Shown in pieces: positions 7,508 through 15,364 of a DNA stretch of 64,000 nt. This DNA comes from SKVR01 sp964453995 (lineage in GTDB: Bacteria > Bacteroidota > Bacteroidia > Bacteroidales > UBA7960). How positions within the stretch are numbered: the first letter of the stretch is position 1; the number at the start of each line of letters is the position of its first letter. The DNA lies in the NCBI GenBank assembly GCA_964453995.1, contig CAYVQC010000017.1, positions 1-64,000 of the forward strand. Reading direction: 5' to 3'. The notes under the pieces were generated by a model, which had not been told where the DNA came from, did not search any database, and saw nothing but the letters and a program-made list of their open reading frames with translations. The position numbers were made by a program, and so were the translations under genes.

Positions 7508-7954
7508 ATGGATTTAAGTAATCTTAAACCAGCAAATGGTTCGGTAAAATCCGTAAAAAGGATAGCACGTGGTCAGGGATCAGGTAAAGGTGGTACAGCC
7601 ACAAGAGGCCATAAAGGTGCCAAGTCACGTTCAGGATACAGCCGTAAAGCTGGCTTTGAAGGTGGTCAGATGTCGCTGGTTAGAAGGCTTCCCAAATTTG
7701 GATTTAACAACCCTTTCAGGGTTGAATTCAAGGGAATCAACCTGGATGTTTTGCAGAAACTTCATGACGAAAAGAACATTACTGCGGTAACCCCCGAAGT
7801 ATTGATCGATAACGGATTAGCTTCAGGAAAGGACCTTATCAAGGTTCTTGGAAGAGGTGAACTCAATGTCAAAATGGAGGTAACCGCACATAAATTTTCA
7901 GCCTCTGCAGCTCAAGCCATTGAATCTAAAGGTGGTAAAATAAACACACTATAG
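7508..7954 (+). CDS. rplO: 50S ribosomal protein L15
   Basis: A 148-residue L15, an extended protein important in late 50S assembly. The Gly/Lys-rich N-terminal part (GQGSGKGGTATRGHKGAKSR) and FEGGQMSLVRRLPKFGF are characteristic. The C-terminal domain ends HKFSASAAQAIESKGGKINTL. secY follows after 12 bases. Confidence 0.97.
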   Translation: MDLSNLKPANGSVKSVKRIARGQGSGKGGTATRGHKGAKSRSGYSRKAGFEGGQMSLVRRLPKFGFNNPFRVEFKGINLDVLQKLHDEKNITAVTPEVLIDNGLASGKDLIKVLGRGELNVKMEVTAHKFSASAAQAIESKGGKINTL

Positions 7955-7966
7955 ACCTGTAACGTA

Positions 7967-9331
7967 ATGAAAAGATTTTTCCAGACACTGCAAAACATCT
8001 ACCGGATCGAAGACCTGAGGATCCGCATTATCAATACCTTGGGAATTATCTTGATCTACCGGTTGGGTTCATTTGTTGTATTACCCGGCGTGGATCCACA
8101 AATGTTGGATGCTCTTCAGGCACAAACCTCTGATGGTTTGCTCGGTTTATTGAATATGTTTTCCGGGGGAGCCTTTTCAAACGCATCTATCTTTGCATTG
8201 GGTATTATGCCCTATATCAGTGCATCCATTGTAATCCAACTTTTGGGTATAGCTGTTCCCTATTTCCAAAAGCTGCAGAAGGAAGGCGAAAGTGGTAGAA
8301 AAAAGATCAACCAGATTACGCGCTATCTTACTGTTGTTATTACAGGAGCGCAGGCACCTGCTTACCTTGCTAACCTGGCATCGCAACTGCCCCGCGAAGC
8401 TATTACTCCCTTTGATGGGGATCCTGCCGGGTCAATGAGATTTTTTATGATCTCGTCAGTGATCATTCTCATTGCAGGTACTATGTTTGTTATGTGGCTT
8501 GGCGAGAAAATTACCGACAAAGGAATTGGAAATGGTATTTCCCTTATCATTATGATCGGAATTATTGCTAATCTTCCCTTCGCTCTTTTTGGAGAGTTTA
8601 TTGCGAGAGTTGAAGAAACCGGCGGAGGCGGATTGGTGGTTTTCCTTGTGGAAATCGTGGTGCTAATGGCTGTGGTGGTATTGAGTATCCTGCTGGTGCA
8701 GGGCACACGCCGTATCCCGGTACAATTTGCCAAGCGAGTTGTTGGTAATAAGCAATATGGTGGCGTAAGGCAGTACATTCCCCTTAAGGTAAATGCTGCC
8801 GGTGTAATGCCTATCATTTTTGCACAGGCCATTATGTTTATTCCTATTACAATTGCCGGATTTGCCGAGTCTGAAGCACTCAGTGGTTTTGCTGCTACGT
8901 TCTCAAACTTCCTTGGTTTCTGGTATAATTTTACTTTCGCTATCCTTATCATTCTCTTCACATATTTTTATACTGCCATAACCGTTAATCCAAACCAAAT
9001 GGCTGAAGATATGAAAAAAAATGGGGGATTTATTCCTGGTGTGAAACCCGGGAAGCGCACCGCCGAATTCATTGATAATGTGATGTCGAAAATTACGCTG
9101 CCCGGATCTATCTTCCTTGCGTTTGTTGCTATTATGCCAGCTTTGGTGGGAGCTATGGGAGTAACCGGACAATTCGCCCAATTCTTTGGTGGCACTTCTT
9201 TGCTCATTATGGTTGGTGTTGTTTTAGATACACTGCAGCAGATAGAAAGTCACCTGCTCATGCGTCATTATGATGGACTTACCAAATCTGGAAGGATCAA
9301 AGGACGTTCATCAATGGGAATGACCGGTTAA
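7967..9331 (+). CDS. secY: Protein translocase subunit SecY
   Basis: A 454-residue SecY, the channel subunit of the Sec translocon in the inner membrane. About ten hydrophobic segments are visible. Family motifs include GIMPYISASIVIQLL in the region of TM2 and GIGNGISLIIMIGI before TM5; the cytoplasmic loop carries RRIPVQFAKR. It is co-transcribed with the spc ribosomal genes as in most bacteria and is followed by map after 11 bases. Confidence 0.97.
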   Translation: MKRFFQTLQNIYRIEDLRIRIINTLGIILIYRLGSFVVLPGVDPQMLDALQAQTSDGLLGLLNMFSGGAFSNASIFALGIMPYISASIVIQLLGIAVPYFQKLQKEGESGRKKINQITRYLTVVITGAQAPAYLANLASQLPREAITPFDGDPAGSMRFFMISSVIILIAGTMFVMWLGEKITDKGIGNGISLIIMIGIIANLPFALFGEFIARVEETGGGGLVVFLVEIVVLMAVVVLSILLVQGTRRIPVQFAKRVVGNKQYGGVRQYIPLKVNAAGVMPIIFAQAIMFIPITIAGFAESEALSGFAATFSNFLGFWYNFTFAILIILFTYFYTAITVNPNQMAEDMKKNGGFIPGVKPGKRTAEFIDNVMSKITLPGSIFLAFVAIMPALVGAMGVTGQFAQFFGGTSLLIMVGVVLDTLQQIESHLLMRHYDGLTKSGRIKGRSSMGMTG

Positions 9332-9342
9332 TTTTTACTCAA

Positions 9343-10143
9343 ATGATAGAGTATAAGTCCGAAAGTGAAATAGAATTAATTAGAGAGAGTTCTTTACTTG
9401 TTGCGAAAACATTAGGTGAAGTTGCCAAAAATATTCGTCCTGGTATTCAAACTATTGAGCTTGATAAGATTGCTGAAGAATACATCAGGGATCACGGAGC
9501 AGAACCAGGTTTTAAGGGATACCAAGGGTTTAGTGGTACCTTATGCATCTCTCCCAACGAACAGGTAGTTCATGGCATACCTGGGAACCGGGAGTTGAAA
9601 GAAGGCGAGATTGTATCGGTAGACTGTGGTGTGTTTAAAAACGGATTTTATGGTGATAGCGCTTATACCTTTGCCATTGGAGAAATAGATGCGTCGATCA
9701 GGCGGCTGTTGGAGATTACCTATCAATGTCTTTTACTGGGAATAGAAAAGGCAGTAGAAGGGAATACACTGGGCGACGTTTCTTTTGCCATCCAGGATCA
9801 TGCCGAGCAGGCAGGTTTTTCGGTAGTGCGGGAATTGGTAGGTCATGGTGTTGGCCGAAATCTTCACGAAGCTCCCGAAGTACCCAATTTTGGGAAAAGT
9901 GGCAAAGGCTTGACACTGAGAAAAGGATTGGTTATTGCGATTGAACCTATGATCAACCTTGGCAAACGTTTCGTGGTGCAGGAAAGGGATGGATGGACCA
10001 TCCGAACTACTGACCGCAAACCATCAGCCCATTACGAACACACTGTAGCCGTGGGTAAAGAAAAAGCTGATGTGTTGTCATCGTTTTCGTACATTTGGGA
10101 AGCTCTTCAAGCAAATAAAAACAATGTTTTAATAATACAATAA
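9343..10143 (+). CDS. map: Methionine aminopeptidase, type I
   Basis: A 266-residue enzyme that removes the initiator methionine from nascent proteins. The five metal-ligand positions of the pita-bread fold are visible: two Asp in VDCGVFKNGFYGDSAY, His in ELVGHGVGRNLHEAP, Glu in IAIEPMI and Glu in EHTVAV. The central part is normal for type I. The C-terminus runs some 15-20 residues past the EHTVAVG motif region and ends in NVLIIQ. It lies between secY and infA, two bases from infA. Confidence 0.95.
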   Translation: MIEYKSESEIELIRESSLLVAKTLGEVAKNIRPGIQTIELDKIAEEYIRDHGAEPGFKGYQGFSGTLCISPNEQVVHGIPGNRELKEGEIVSVDCGVFKNGFYGDSAYTFAIGEIDASIRRLLEITYQCLLLGIEKAVEGNTLGDVSFAIQDHAEQAGFSVVRELVGHGVGRNLHEAPEVPNFGKSGKGLTLRKGLVIAIEPMINLGKRFVVQERDGWTIRTTDRKPSAHYEHTVAVGKEKADVLSSFSYIWEALQANKNNVLIIQ

Positions 10144-10145
10144 GT

Positions 10146-10364
10146 ATGGCAAAGCAAGCCTCAATACAACAGGACGGTACCGTGGTAGAATCACTGGGTA
10201 ATGCTATGTTTCGTGTTGAATTGGAGAATGGACATGTAATCACCGCACACATTTCCGGGAAAATGCGTATGCACTATATCAAAATTCTTCCCGGCGATAA
10301 AGTGAAGATAGAAATGTCGCCATACGACCTGTCAAAGGGTAGAATCACTTTTAGGTACAAGTAA
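10146..10364 (+). CDS. infA: Translation initiation factor IF-1
   Basis: A 72-residue IF-1, exactly the usual length, a single OB-fold domain that occupies the ribosomal A site during initiation. The sequence GTVVESLGNAMFRVELENGH and KMRMHYIKILPGDKVKIEMSPYD is typical, ending DLSKGRITFRYK. It starts two bases after map. Confidence 0.97.
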   Translation: MAKQASIQQDGTVVESLGNAMFRVELENGHVITAHISGKMRMHYIKILPGDKVKIEMSPYDLSKGRITFRYK

Positions 10365-10398
10365 TTAAACTAAACTGAACTCAGTAAAAATCTGCCAA

Positions 10399-10515
10399 AT
10401 GAAAGTAAGAGTATCTGTAAAAAAAAGAAGCCCTGAGTGTAAAATTGTGCGCCGCAAGGGTAGAATTTACGTAATCAACAAAAAGAACCCCAAGTTTAAG
10501 CAGCGCCAGGGTTAA
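10399..10515 (+). CDS. rpmJ: 50S ribosomal protein L36 (zinc-free variant)
   Basis: A 38-codon gene reading MKVRVSVKKRSPECKIVRRK at its start and NKKNPKFKQRQG at its end. L36 normally binds zinc through three Cys and one His; here only the Cys at position 14 remains and the others are Ser, Asn and Phe. The C-minus form is usual in Bacteroidota. It sits in the standard infA-rpmJ-rpsM order, 34 bases after infA and 30 before rpsM. Confidence 0.95.
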   Translation: MKVRVSVKKRSPECKIVRRKGRIYVINKKNPKFKQRQG

Positions 10516-10545
10516 ATCGGAATAATTTTTTAATAAAGTATACAT

Positions 10546-10923
10546 ATGGCACGTATTGCAGGAATTGATATCCCTAAGAATAAAAGAGGAGAAATTGCCC
10601 TTACCTATATTTATGGTATTGGTCGTAGCACAGCCCAAAAAATACTGGTCGAAGCCGGTGTGGATCTGAACGTTAAAGTTCAGGATTGGGACGATGATCA
10701 AATCACCAACATTCGTAATATCATTAATGATAATTACAAAGTAGAAGGTGGATTGCGGTCGGAAGTTCAAATGAACATCAAGCGATTGATGGATATTGGT
10801 TGCTATCGTGGAATCCGTCACAGAATTGGTTTGCCCCTCAGAGGTCAGAAAACCAAAAACAATGCCCGTACCCGCAAAGGGAAGAAGAAAACTGTGGCTA
10901 ACAAGAAAAAAGCAACTAAATAA
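10546..10923 (+). CDS. rpsM: 30S ribosomal protein S13
   Basis: A 125-residue S13 in the head of the 30S subunit, forming bridges to the 50S and contacting P-site tRNA. The N-terminus ARIAGIDIPKNKRGEIALTYIYG and the segment GCYRGIRHRIGLPLRGQKTKNNARTRKG are diagnostic (quoted here in parts of the conserved core). The tail is Lys-rich. A 76-base gap with a hairpin follows before rpsK. Confidence 0.97.
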   Translation: MARIAGIDIPKNKRGEIALTYIYGIGRSTAQKILVEAGVDLNVKVQDWDDDQITNIRNIINDNYKVEGGLRSEVQMNIKRLMDIGCYRGIRHRIGLPLRGQKTKNNARTRKGKKKTVANKKKATK

Positions 10924-10942
10924 TAGTATTTTCAATTTTTTG

Positions 10943-10970
10943 AAGCCACCTGCCCCTAAATTGGTGGCTT
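10943..10970 (+). other. Hairpin between rpsM and rpsK
   Basis: AAGCCACC (10943-10950) pairs perfectly with GGTGGCTT (10963-10970) across a 12-base loop. There is no T-run after it, so it is not a classical terminator. The gap it sits in is wider than most gaps in the operon. An mRNA-processing or S4-type autoregulatory site is conceivable, but this is inference only. Confidence 0.4.
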
Positions 10971-10999
10971 GATCAGAGTAATTATTTTTAAAATTAATT

Positions 11000-11398
11000 A
11001 TGGCAAAATCAACCAAAGGAGCACGTAGTACCAAGAAACGTGTAGTAAAAGTAGAGCCTGTAGGACAAGCCCACATCTTTGCTTCTTTCAATAACATTAT
11101 TATCTCCCTTACCAACAATACTGGTCAGGTGATATCATGGTCTTCTGCCGGAAAGATGGGCTTTAGAGGATCAAAGAAGAATACTCCGTATGCAGGACAA
11201 ATGGCAGCCACCGATGCTGCTAAAGTTGCCTACGATGCTGGTTTACGTAAAGTAAAAGTGTTTGTGAAAGGACCCGGATCAGGTAGGGAATCTGCTATCA
11301 GAACACTGCATTCAGCAGGTATTGAGGTAGTTGAAATTGTAGACGTTACACCACTGCCACACAACGGATGCAGACCACCCAAGAGAAGAAGAGTTTAA
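11000..11398 (+). CDS. rpsK: 30S ribosomal protein S11
   Basis: A 132-residue S11 on the 30S platform near the E site. The core AHIFASFNNIIISLTNNTG and WSSAGKMGFRGSKKNTPYA are typical, and the C-terminus DVTPLPHNGCRPPKRRRV is essentially invariant in bacteria. It begins the rpsK-rpsD-rpoA-rplQ block of the alpha operon. Confidence 0.97.
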   Translation: MAKSTKGARSTKKRVVKVEPVGQAHIFASFNNIIISLTNNTGQVISWSSAGKMGFRGSKKNTPYAGQMAATDAAKVAYDAGLRKVKVFVKGPGSGRESAIRTLHSAGIEVVEIVDVTPLPHNGCRPPKRRRV

Positions 11399-11444
11399 TC
11401 ATTATTCAAAGACATTTTTATTTACATTAGAATTATTCAAGACT

Positions 11445-12050
11445 ATGGCAAGATATAGAGGACCCAAGTCAAAAATTGCTAGGAAATTTGGTGACGCAAT
11501 TTTTGGTGCCGACAAAGCATTTGAAAAGAAAAAATATCCCCCGGGGATGCATGGTGCCAACAAAAGAAGAAAAAAACAATCAGAATATGGCATCCAGCTC
11601 CAGGAAAAACAAAAAGTAAAATATACCTACGGTGTTCTGGAGAGACAATTCTCCAACCTTTTTGAAAAAGCTACGCGCAAAAAAGGTGTTACCGGTGAAA
11701 TCCTTCTGCAGTTACTGGAAGCAAGACTTGATAATGTGGTATACCGCCTTGGTATTGCTCCTACCCGCAGGGCCGCACGCCAATTGGTAGGGCACAGGCA
11801 TATTACCGTTAATGGTGAAGTTGTAAATATCCCCTCATACACCCTGCGTCCTGGCGACAGTATTGGTGTGAGAGAAAAATCCAAAAGCCTCGAAGCTATT
11901 ACTGAATCACTCAGTGGTAGAGCTAATACCTATAGCTGGCTGGAATGGGATGGAGAAAAAATGGTTGGAAAATTCCTTAACATGCCCGAAAGAGAACTGA
12001 TCCCTGAAAATATCAAGGAACAGCTCATCGTGGAATTGTACTCTAAATAA
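11445..12050 (+). CDS. rpsD: 30S ribosomal protein S4
   Basis: A 201-residue S4, a primary 16S rRNA binder and, in many bacteria, an autoregulator of the alpha operon. The S4-type RNA-binding domain is visible as LEARLDNVVYRLGIAPTRRA followed by RQLVGHRHITVNGEVVNIPSY. No zinc-binding CxxC is present at the N-terminus. It lies 46 bases after rpsK and 57 before rpoA. Confidence 0.97.
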   Translation: MARYRGPKSKIARKFGDAIFGADKAFEKKKYPPGMHGANKRRKKQSEYGIQLQEKQKVKYTYGVLERQFSNLFEKATRKKGVTGEILLQLLEARLDNVVYRLGIAPTRRAARQLVGHRHITVNGEVVNIPSYTLRPGDSIGVREKSKSLEAITESLSGRANTYSWLEWDGEKMVGKFLNMPERELIPENIKEQLIVELYSK

Positions 12051-12107
12051 TCCAGTTAGTTATCCATTGAATTGATTTGATCATAAAATATAAAAACCCA
12101 CTGATAA

Positions 12108-13100
12108 ATGGCAATATTAGCTTTTCAAAAACCGGATAAGGTCATAATGCTCGAATCTGATGGGAGCTTTGGTAAATTTGAGTTCAGACCCCTTGAACCT
12201 GGCTATGGAATTACGATCGGTAATTCGCTCAGACGCATCCTGCTCTCTTCACTCGAGGGTTTCGCCATTACTTCTGTACGCATCGATGGTGTAGAACATG
12301 AGTTCTCATCCATTAAGGGCGTTGTAGAAGATGTAACCGAAATCATTCTTAACCTTAAAAAGATCAGGTTCAAGCAAAAGCTTGAAGAAGAAGAAAGTGA
12401 GAAGGTAACGATAAATGTATCGGGAAAAGATGTTTTTAAAGCCGGTGATTTGAATAATGCTCTCTCCAACTTCCAGGTAATCAATACTGATGTGGTGATT
12501 TGTAATATGGAACCCACCGTTAACCTCAGTATTGAACTTACTATAGAAAAAGGCAGAGGATATGTTCCCGCCGAGGAGAACAAACCCCTCAACCCGGTAA
12601 TTGGACAAATAGCCATCGATTCTATTTTTACCCCGGTGAAAAATGTCAAGTATTTTGTTGAAAACTATCGTGTTGAACAAAAAACTGACTACGAAAAGCT
12701 CGTGATGGAAATCCAAACCGATGGGTCTATAGCACCCAAAGAAGCTCTGAAAGAAGCAGCGAAAATCCTCATCTTCCACTTCATGCTTTTCTCTGATGAG
12801 AAAATTACCCTGGATGCTGAAGAAAAAGCTACCAATGAAGAATTTGATGAAACTTCACTGCACATGCGCCAGCTGCTCAAAACCAAACTGGTTGACCTCG
12901 ACCTTAGCGTGAGAGCACTCAACTGCCTGAAAGCCGCTGACGTGGAAACCCTTGCTGATCTGGTTTCCCTCAATAAGCATGATCTGCTTAAATTCAGAAA
13001 CTTTGGTAAGAAATCTCTTACAGAACTTGAAGAACTTATTAAGTCCAAGAACCTTAGTTTTGGCATGAACCTTTCAAAATACAAATTAGATAAGGACTAA
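12108..13100 (+). CDS. rpoA: RNA polymerase alpha subunit
   Basis: A 330-residue alpha subunit. The N-terminal dimerisation domain carries GYGITIGNSLRRILLSSLEG (about residues 30-50). A flexible linker follows near residue 235, and the alpha-CTD shows LDLSVRALNCLKAADVETL and LLKFRNFGKKSLTELEELI, the helix-hairpin-helix that contacts DNA and activators. It is followed by rplQ after five bases, the normal alpha-operon order. Confidence 0.98.
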   Translation: MAILAFQKPDKVIMLESDGSFGKFEFRPLEPGYGITIGNSLRRILLSSLEGFAITSVRIDGVEHEFSSIKGVVEDVTEIILNLKKIRFKQKLEEEESEKVTINVSGKDVFKAGDLNNALSNFQVINTDVVICNMEPTVNLSIELTIEKGRGYVPAEENKPLNPVIGQIAIDSIFTPVKNVKYFVENYRVEQKTDYEKLVMEIQTDGSIAPKEALKEAAKILIFHFMLFSDEKITLDAEEKATNEEFDETSLHMRQLLKTKLVDLDLSVRALNCLKAADVETLADLVSLNKHDLLKFRNFGKKSLTELEELIKSKNLSFGMNLSKYKLDKD

Positions 13101-13105
13101 TTGCA

Positions 13106-13759
13106 ATGAGACACAGAAAGAAAGTAAATCATTTGGGAAGAAAAGCCCAGCACAGGAATGCCATGCTATCCAATATGGCCGCTTCCCTCATTCTTCACAA
13201 AAGAATATATACCACCCTGGCAAAGGCCAAAGCACTTAAAGTGTATGTTGAACCTTTGATCACCAAATCGAAAGAAGATTCAACCCATTCCCGCAGAACC
13301 GTATTCTCCTACCTGCAAAACAAGCATGCAGTAAGTGAGCTTTTCAGAGAAGTATCTCAGAAAATTGCTGACAGACCCGGTGGATATACCCGAATTTTGA
13401 AAACCGGTTTCAGACAGGGTGATGCCGCCGAAATGTGCTTCATCGAGCTGGTTGATTACAATCTCAACATGCTGAAAACAGCTGAAGATACAGCCAAGAA
13501 AACCCGCAGAAGCCGCAGAGGTAAAAAATCTTCAGGTACTGAAGAAAAAACCACCCAAGCTCAGAAGAAAACTGATAAACCTGCTGCTGATGAGCCTGCC
13601 GCTGAAAAGGAAAAACAAGCTCAACCGGTAGCTGAAACCAATCCTGAAACTGAACCTGAAGCTAAAAAGGATGATACTGCTGAGGTTGCAGACGAAACCA
13701 AAGAGAAGCGTCAGGCTGAAGAAGAAGCCAAAGAAGATGACAACAAAAAACAAGAATAG
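13106..13759 (+). CDS. rplQ: 50S ribosomal protein L17 with C-terminal extension
   Basis: A 217-residue L17. The first 120 or so residues are the normal protein: MRHRKKVNHLGRKAQHRNAM, then SLILHKRIYTTLAKAKALK and the C-core DRPGGYTRILKTGFRQGDAAEMCFIEL. From about residue 125 there is a low-complexity tail rich in Lys, Glu, Ala and Pro, roughly 90 residues long and probably disordered. Such tails on L17 occur in this phylum. It is the last gene of the superoperon, before the terminator. Confidence 0.96.
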   Translation: MRHRKKVNHLGRKAQHRNAMLSNMAASLILHKRIYTTLAKAKALKVYVEPLITKSKEDSTHSRRTVFSYLQNKHAVSELFREVSQKIADRPGGYTRILKTGFRQGDAAEMCFIELVDYNLNMLKTAEDTAKKTRRSRRGKKSSGTEEKTTQAQKKTDKPAADEPAAEKEKQAQPVAETNPETEPEAKKDDTAEVADETKEKRQAEEEAKEDDNKKQE

Positions 13760-13871
13760 AATTTCTTGTACTATCCTTTGAATTTTTGTTGGAAATGCTT
13801 ACCCTATCATCAGGAAACAGATGATGTATATGTATCAGAAATCCTGATCAGCATAACAAAGACAAGCTATG

Positions 13872-13910
13872 AAGAGGATAAAGTAAAATTGCTTTATCCT
13901 CTTTTGTTTT
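13872..13910 (+). terminator. Terminator of the S10-spc-alpha superoperon
   Basis: AAGAGGATAAAG (13872-13883) and CTTTATCCTCTT (13892-13903) form a perfect 12-bp stem with an 8-base loop. The stem ends in a T-rich run, TTGTTTT. It lies 112 bases after rplQ and just ahead of the eno promoter, a clear intrinsic terminator. Confidence 0.9.
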
Positions 13911-13917
13911 ATACTGC

Positions 13918-13948
13918 TTGAATAAGTTGGTTGGTTTGGATAATTTTG
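13918..13948 (+). promoter_or_regulatory. eno promoter (TTG, 20-base spacer, TAATTTTG)
   Basis: TTG at 13918-13920 and TAATTTTG at 13941-13948 are separated by 20 bases, matching the Bacteroidota housekeeping promoter in both elements and spacing. Transcription would begin near 13954, giving a leader of about 40 bases to the eno ATG at 13996. Its position right after the superoperon terminator supports the call. Confidence 0.7.
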
Positions 13949-13995
13949 TAATTTGGAATTTAAGGATCATTTTTTTCATTAAAACTATTTTTATT

Positions 13996-15288
13996 ATGAG
14001 CGCAATTTTAAATATTCATGCAAGACAGATTTTGGATTCAAGAGGTAATCCAACCATAGAAGTTGATGTGGTAACTGAAAACGGAATCATGGGACGGGCA
14101 GCAGTTCCTTCCGGTGCTTCTACAGGCGTACACGAAGCCGTTGAACTCAGAGACGATGATAAATCGAAATATCTTGGTAAAGGTGTACTCAAAGCTGTAA
14201 ACAACGTTAACAATGTGCTCAATAACGAACTCAAAGGCCTTTTTGTAACCGATCAGAACCTGATTGACAAAACTATGTTGCAGATTGATGGCACCCCCAA
14301 TAAAGCCAACCTGGGTGCCAATGCCATTTTGGGCGTTTCTCTTGCTGTTGCTCATGCTGCAGCCCAGGAAACAAATCAGTACCTTTTCCGCTATGTGGGT
14401 GGTGCCAATGCTAATCTCTTACCCATTCCTATGATGAACATCCTCAATGGGGGTTCTCATGCCGATAACAGTATCGACTTCCAGGAATTTATGGTAATGC
14501 CCGTTGGAGCTGCTTCTTTCAGCGAAGCCCTCAGAATGGGTGCTGAAGTATTCCATAACCTGAAAGCTGTACTGAAAAAACAGGGTTATTCTACCAACGT
14601 AGGTGATGAAGGTGGATTTGCTCCCAATCTGAAATCCAATGAAGAAGCCATTACTGTTATTCTTCAGGCTATCGAAAATGCAGGTTACAAACCCGGTGAA
14701 GATATCTTCCTGGCTCTTGACCCGGCATCTTCAGAGTATTTCCTGCCTGAGGAAAATGTATACCATCTGCACAAATCTACCGGTGATAAATTGACCCCCG
14801 CACAAATGGTTGATTACTGGGCTGATTGGGTGAATAGATATCCCATTGTTTCCATTGAAGATGGTATGGGCGAAGATGACTGGGATGGCTGGGCCCTTAT
14901 GACCCAAAAACTCGGTGATAAGATCCAGATCGTGGGTGATGACCTCTTTGTTACCAACACCAAGCGTTTGCAAAAAGGTATCGACAACAAAGTTGCCAAC
15001 TCTATCCTGGTAAAAGTAAACCAGATTGGTTCACTCACCGAAACCATGGACGCTGTTCGCCTTGCCACAGAAAACTCATACACCTCTGTAATGAGCCACC
15101 GTTCCGGAGAAACTGAAGACTCAACTATCGCCGATCTCGCAGTAGCACTGGGAACAGGTCAGATCAAAACCGGCTCTGCCAGCCGTTCCGACAGGATCGC
15201 AAAATACAACCAATTGTTACGTATCGAAGAAATTCTTGGAGATACTGCAAGGTACCTCGGTAAAGATTTCAAATACTACAAGAAATAA
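13996..15288 (+). CDS. eno: Enolase
   Basis: A 430-residue phosphopyruvate hydratase of glycolysis. The N-terminus MSAILNIHARQILDSRGNPT is typical, and this ATG is preferred because an in-frame extension to 13918 would run through the promoter. Metal and catalytic motifs are present: GSHADNSIDFQEFMVMPVGA, the metal Glu/Asp residues in SIEDGMGEDDW and VGDDLFVTN, and SHRSGETEDSTIADLAV. It stands alone between a promoter and its own terminator. Confidence 0.98.
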   Translation: MSAILNIHARQILDSRGNPTIEVDVVTENGIMGRAAVPSGASTGVHEAVELRDDDKSKYLGKGVLKAVNNVNNVLNNELKGLFVTDQNLIDKTMLQIDGTPNKANLGANAILGVSLAVAHAAAQETNQYLFRYVGGANANLLPIPMMNILNGGSHADNSIDFQEFMVMPVGAASFSEALRMGAEVFHNLKAVLKKQGYSTNVGDEGGFAPNLKSNEEAITVILQAIENAGYKPGEDIFLALDPASSEYFLPEENVYHLHKSTGDKLTPAQMVDYWADWVNRYPIVSIEDGMGEDDWDGWALMTQKLGDKIQIVGDDLFVTNTKRLQKGIDNKVANSILVKVNQIGSLTETMDAVRLATENSYTSVMSHRSGETEDSTIADLAVALGTGQIKTGSASRSDRIAKYNQLLRIEEILGDTARYLGKDFKYYKK

Positions 15289-15311
15289 ACGACGTAATAG
15301 ATTAAGCTCAG

Positions 15312-15337
15312 AGCCGCCCCTCAAGGGCGGCTTTTTT
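15312..15337 (+). terminator. Terminator after eno
   Basis: AGCCGCCC (15312-15319) pairs with GGGCGGCT (15325-15332) across a 5-base loop and runs into TTTTTT. This GC-rich stem with T-tract is a textbook intrinsic terminator 24 bases after the eno stop. Confidence 0.95.
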
Positions 15338-15364
15338 GACTCTCCAAAAATCAAATTTCAGCAA

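Noticed and set aside
8362..8961. 199-codon minus-strand frame in secY
   Set aside because: Antisense to conserved SecY membrane segments; composition is a mirror of hydrophobic codons.
10381..11118. 245-codon open frame on the minus strand across rpmJ, rpsM and rpsK
   Set aside because: It runs opposite three certain ribosomal genes and its translation is a low-complexity shadow with no domain.
13918..13995. Upstream extension of enolase
   Set aside because: The extra 26 residues have no family match and the DNA holds the promoter; the ATG at 13996 gives the standard N-terminus.
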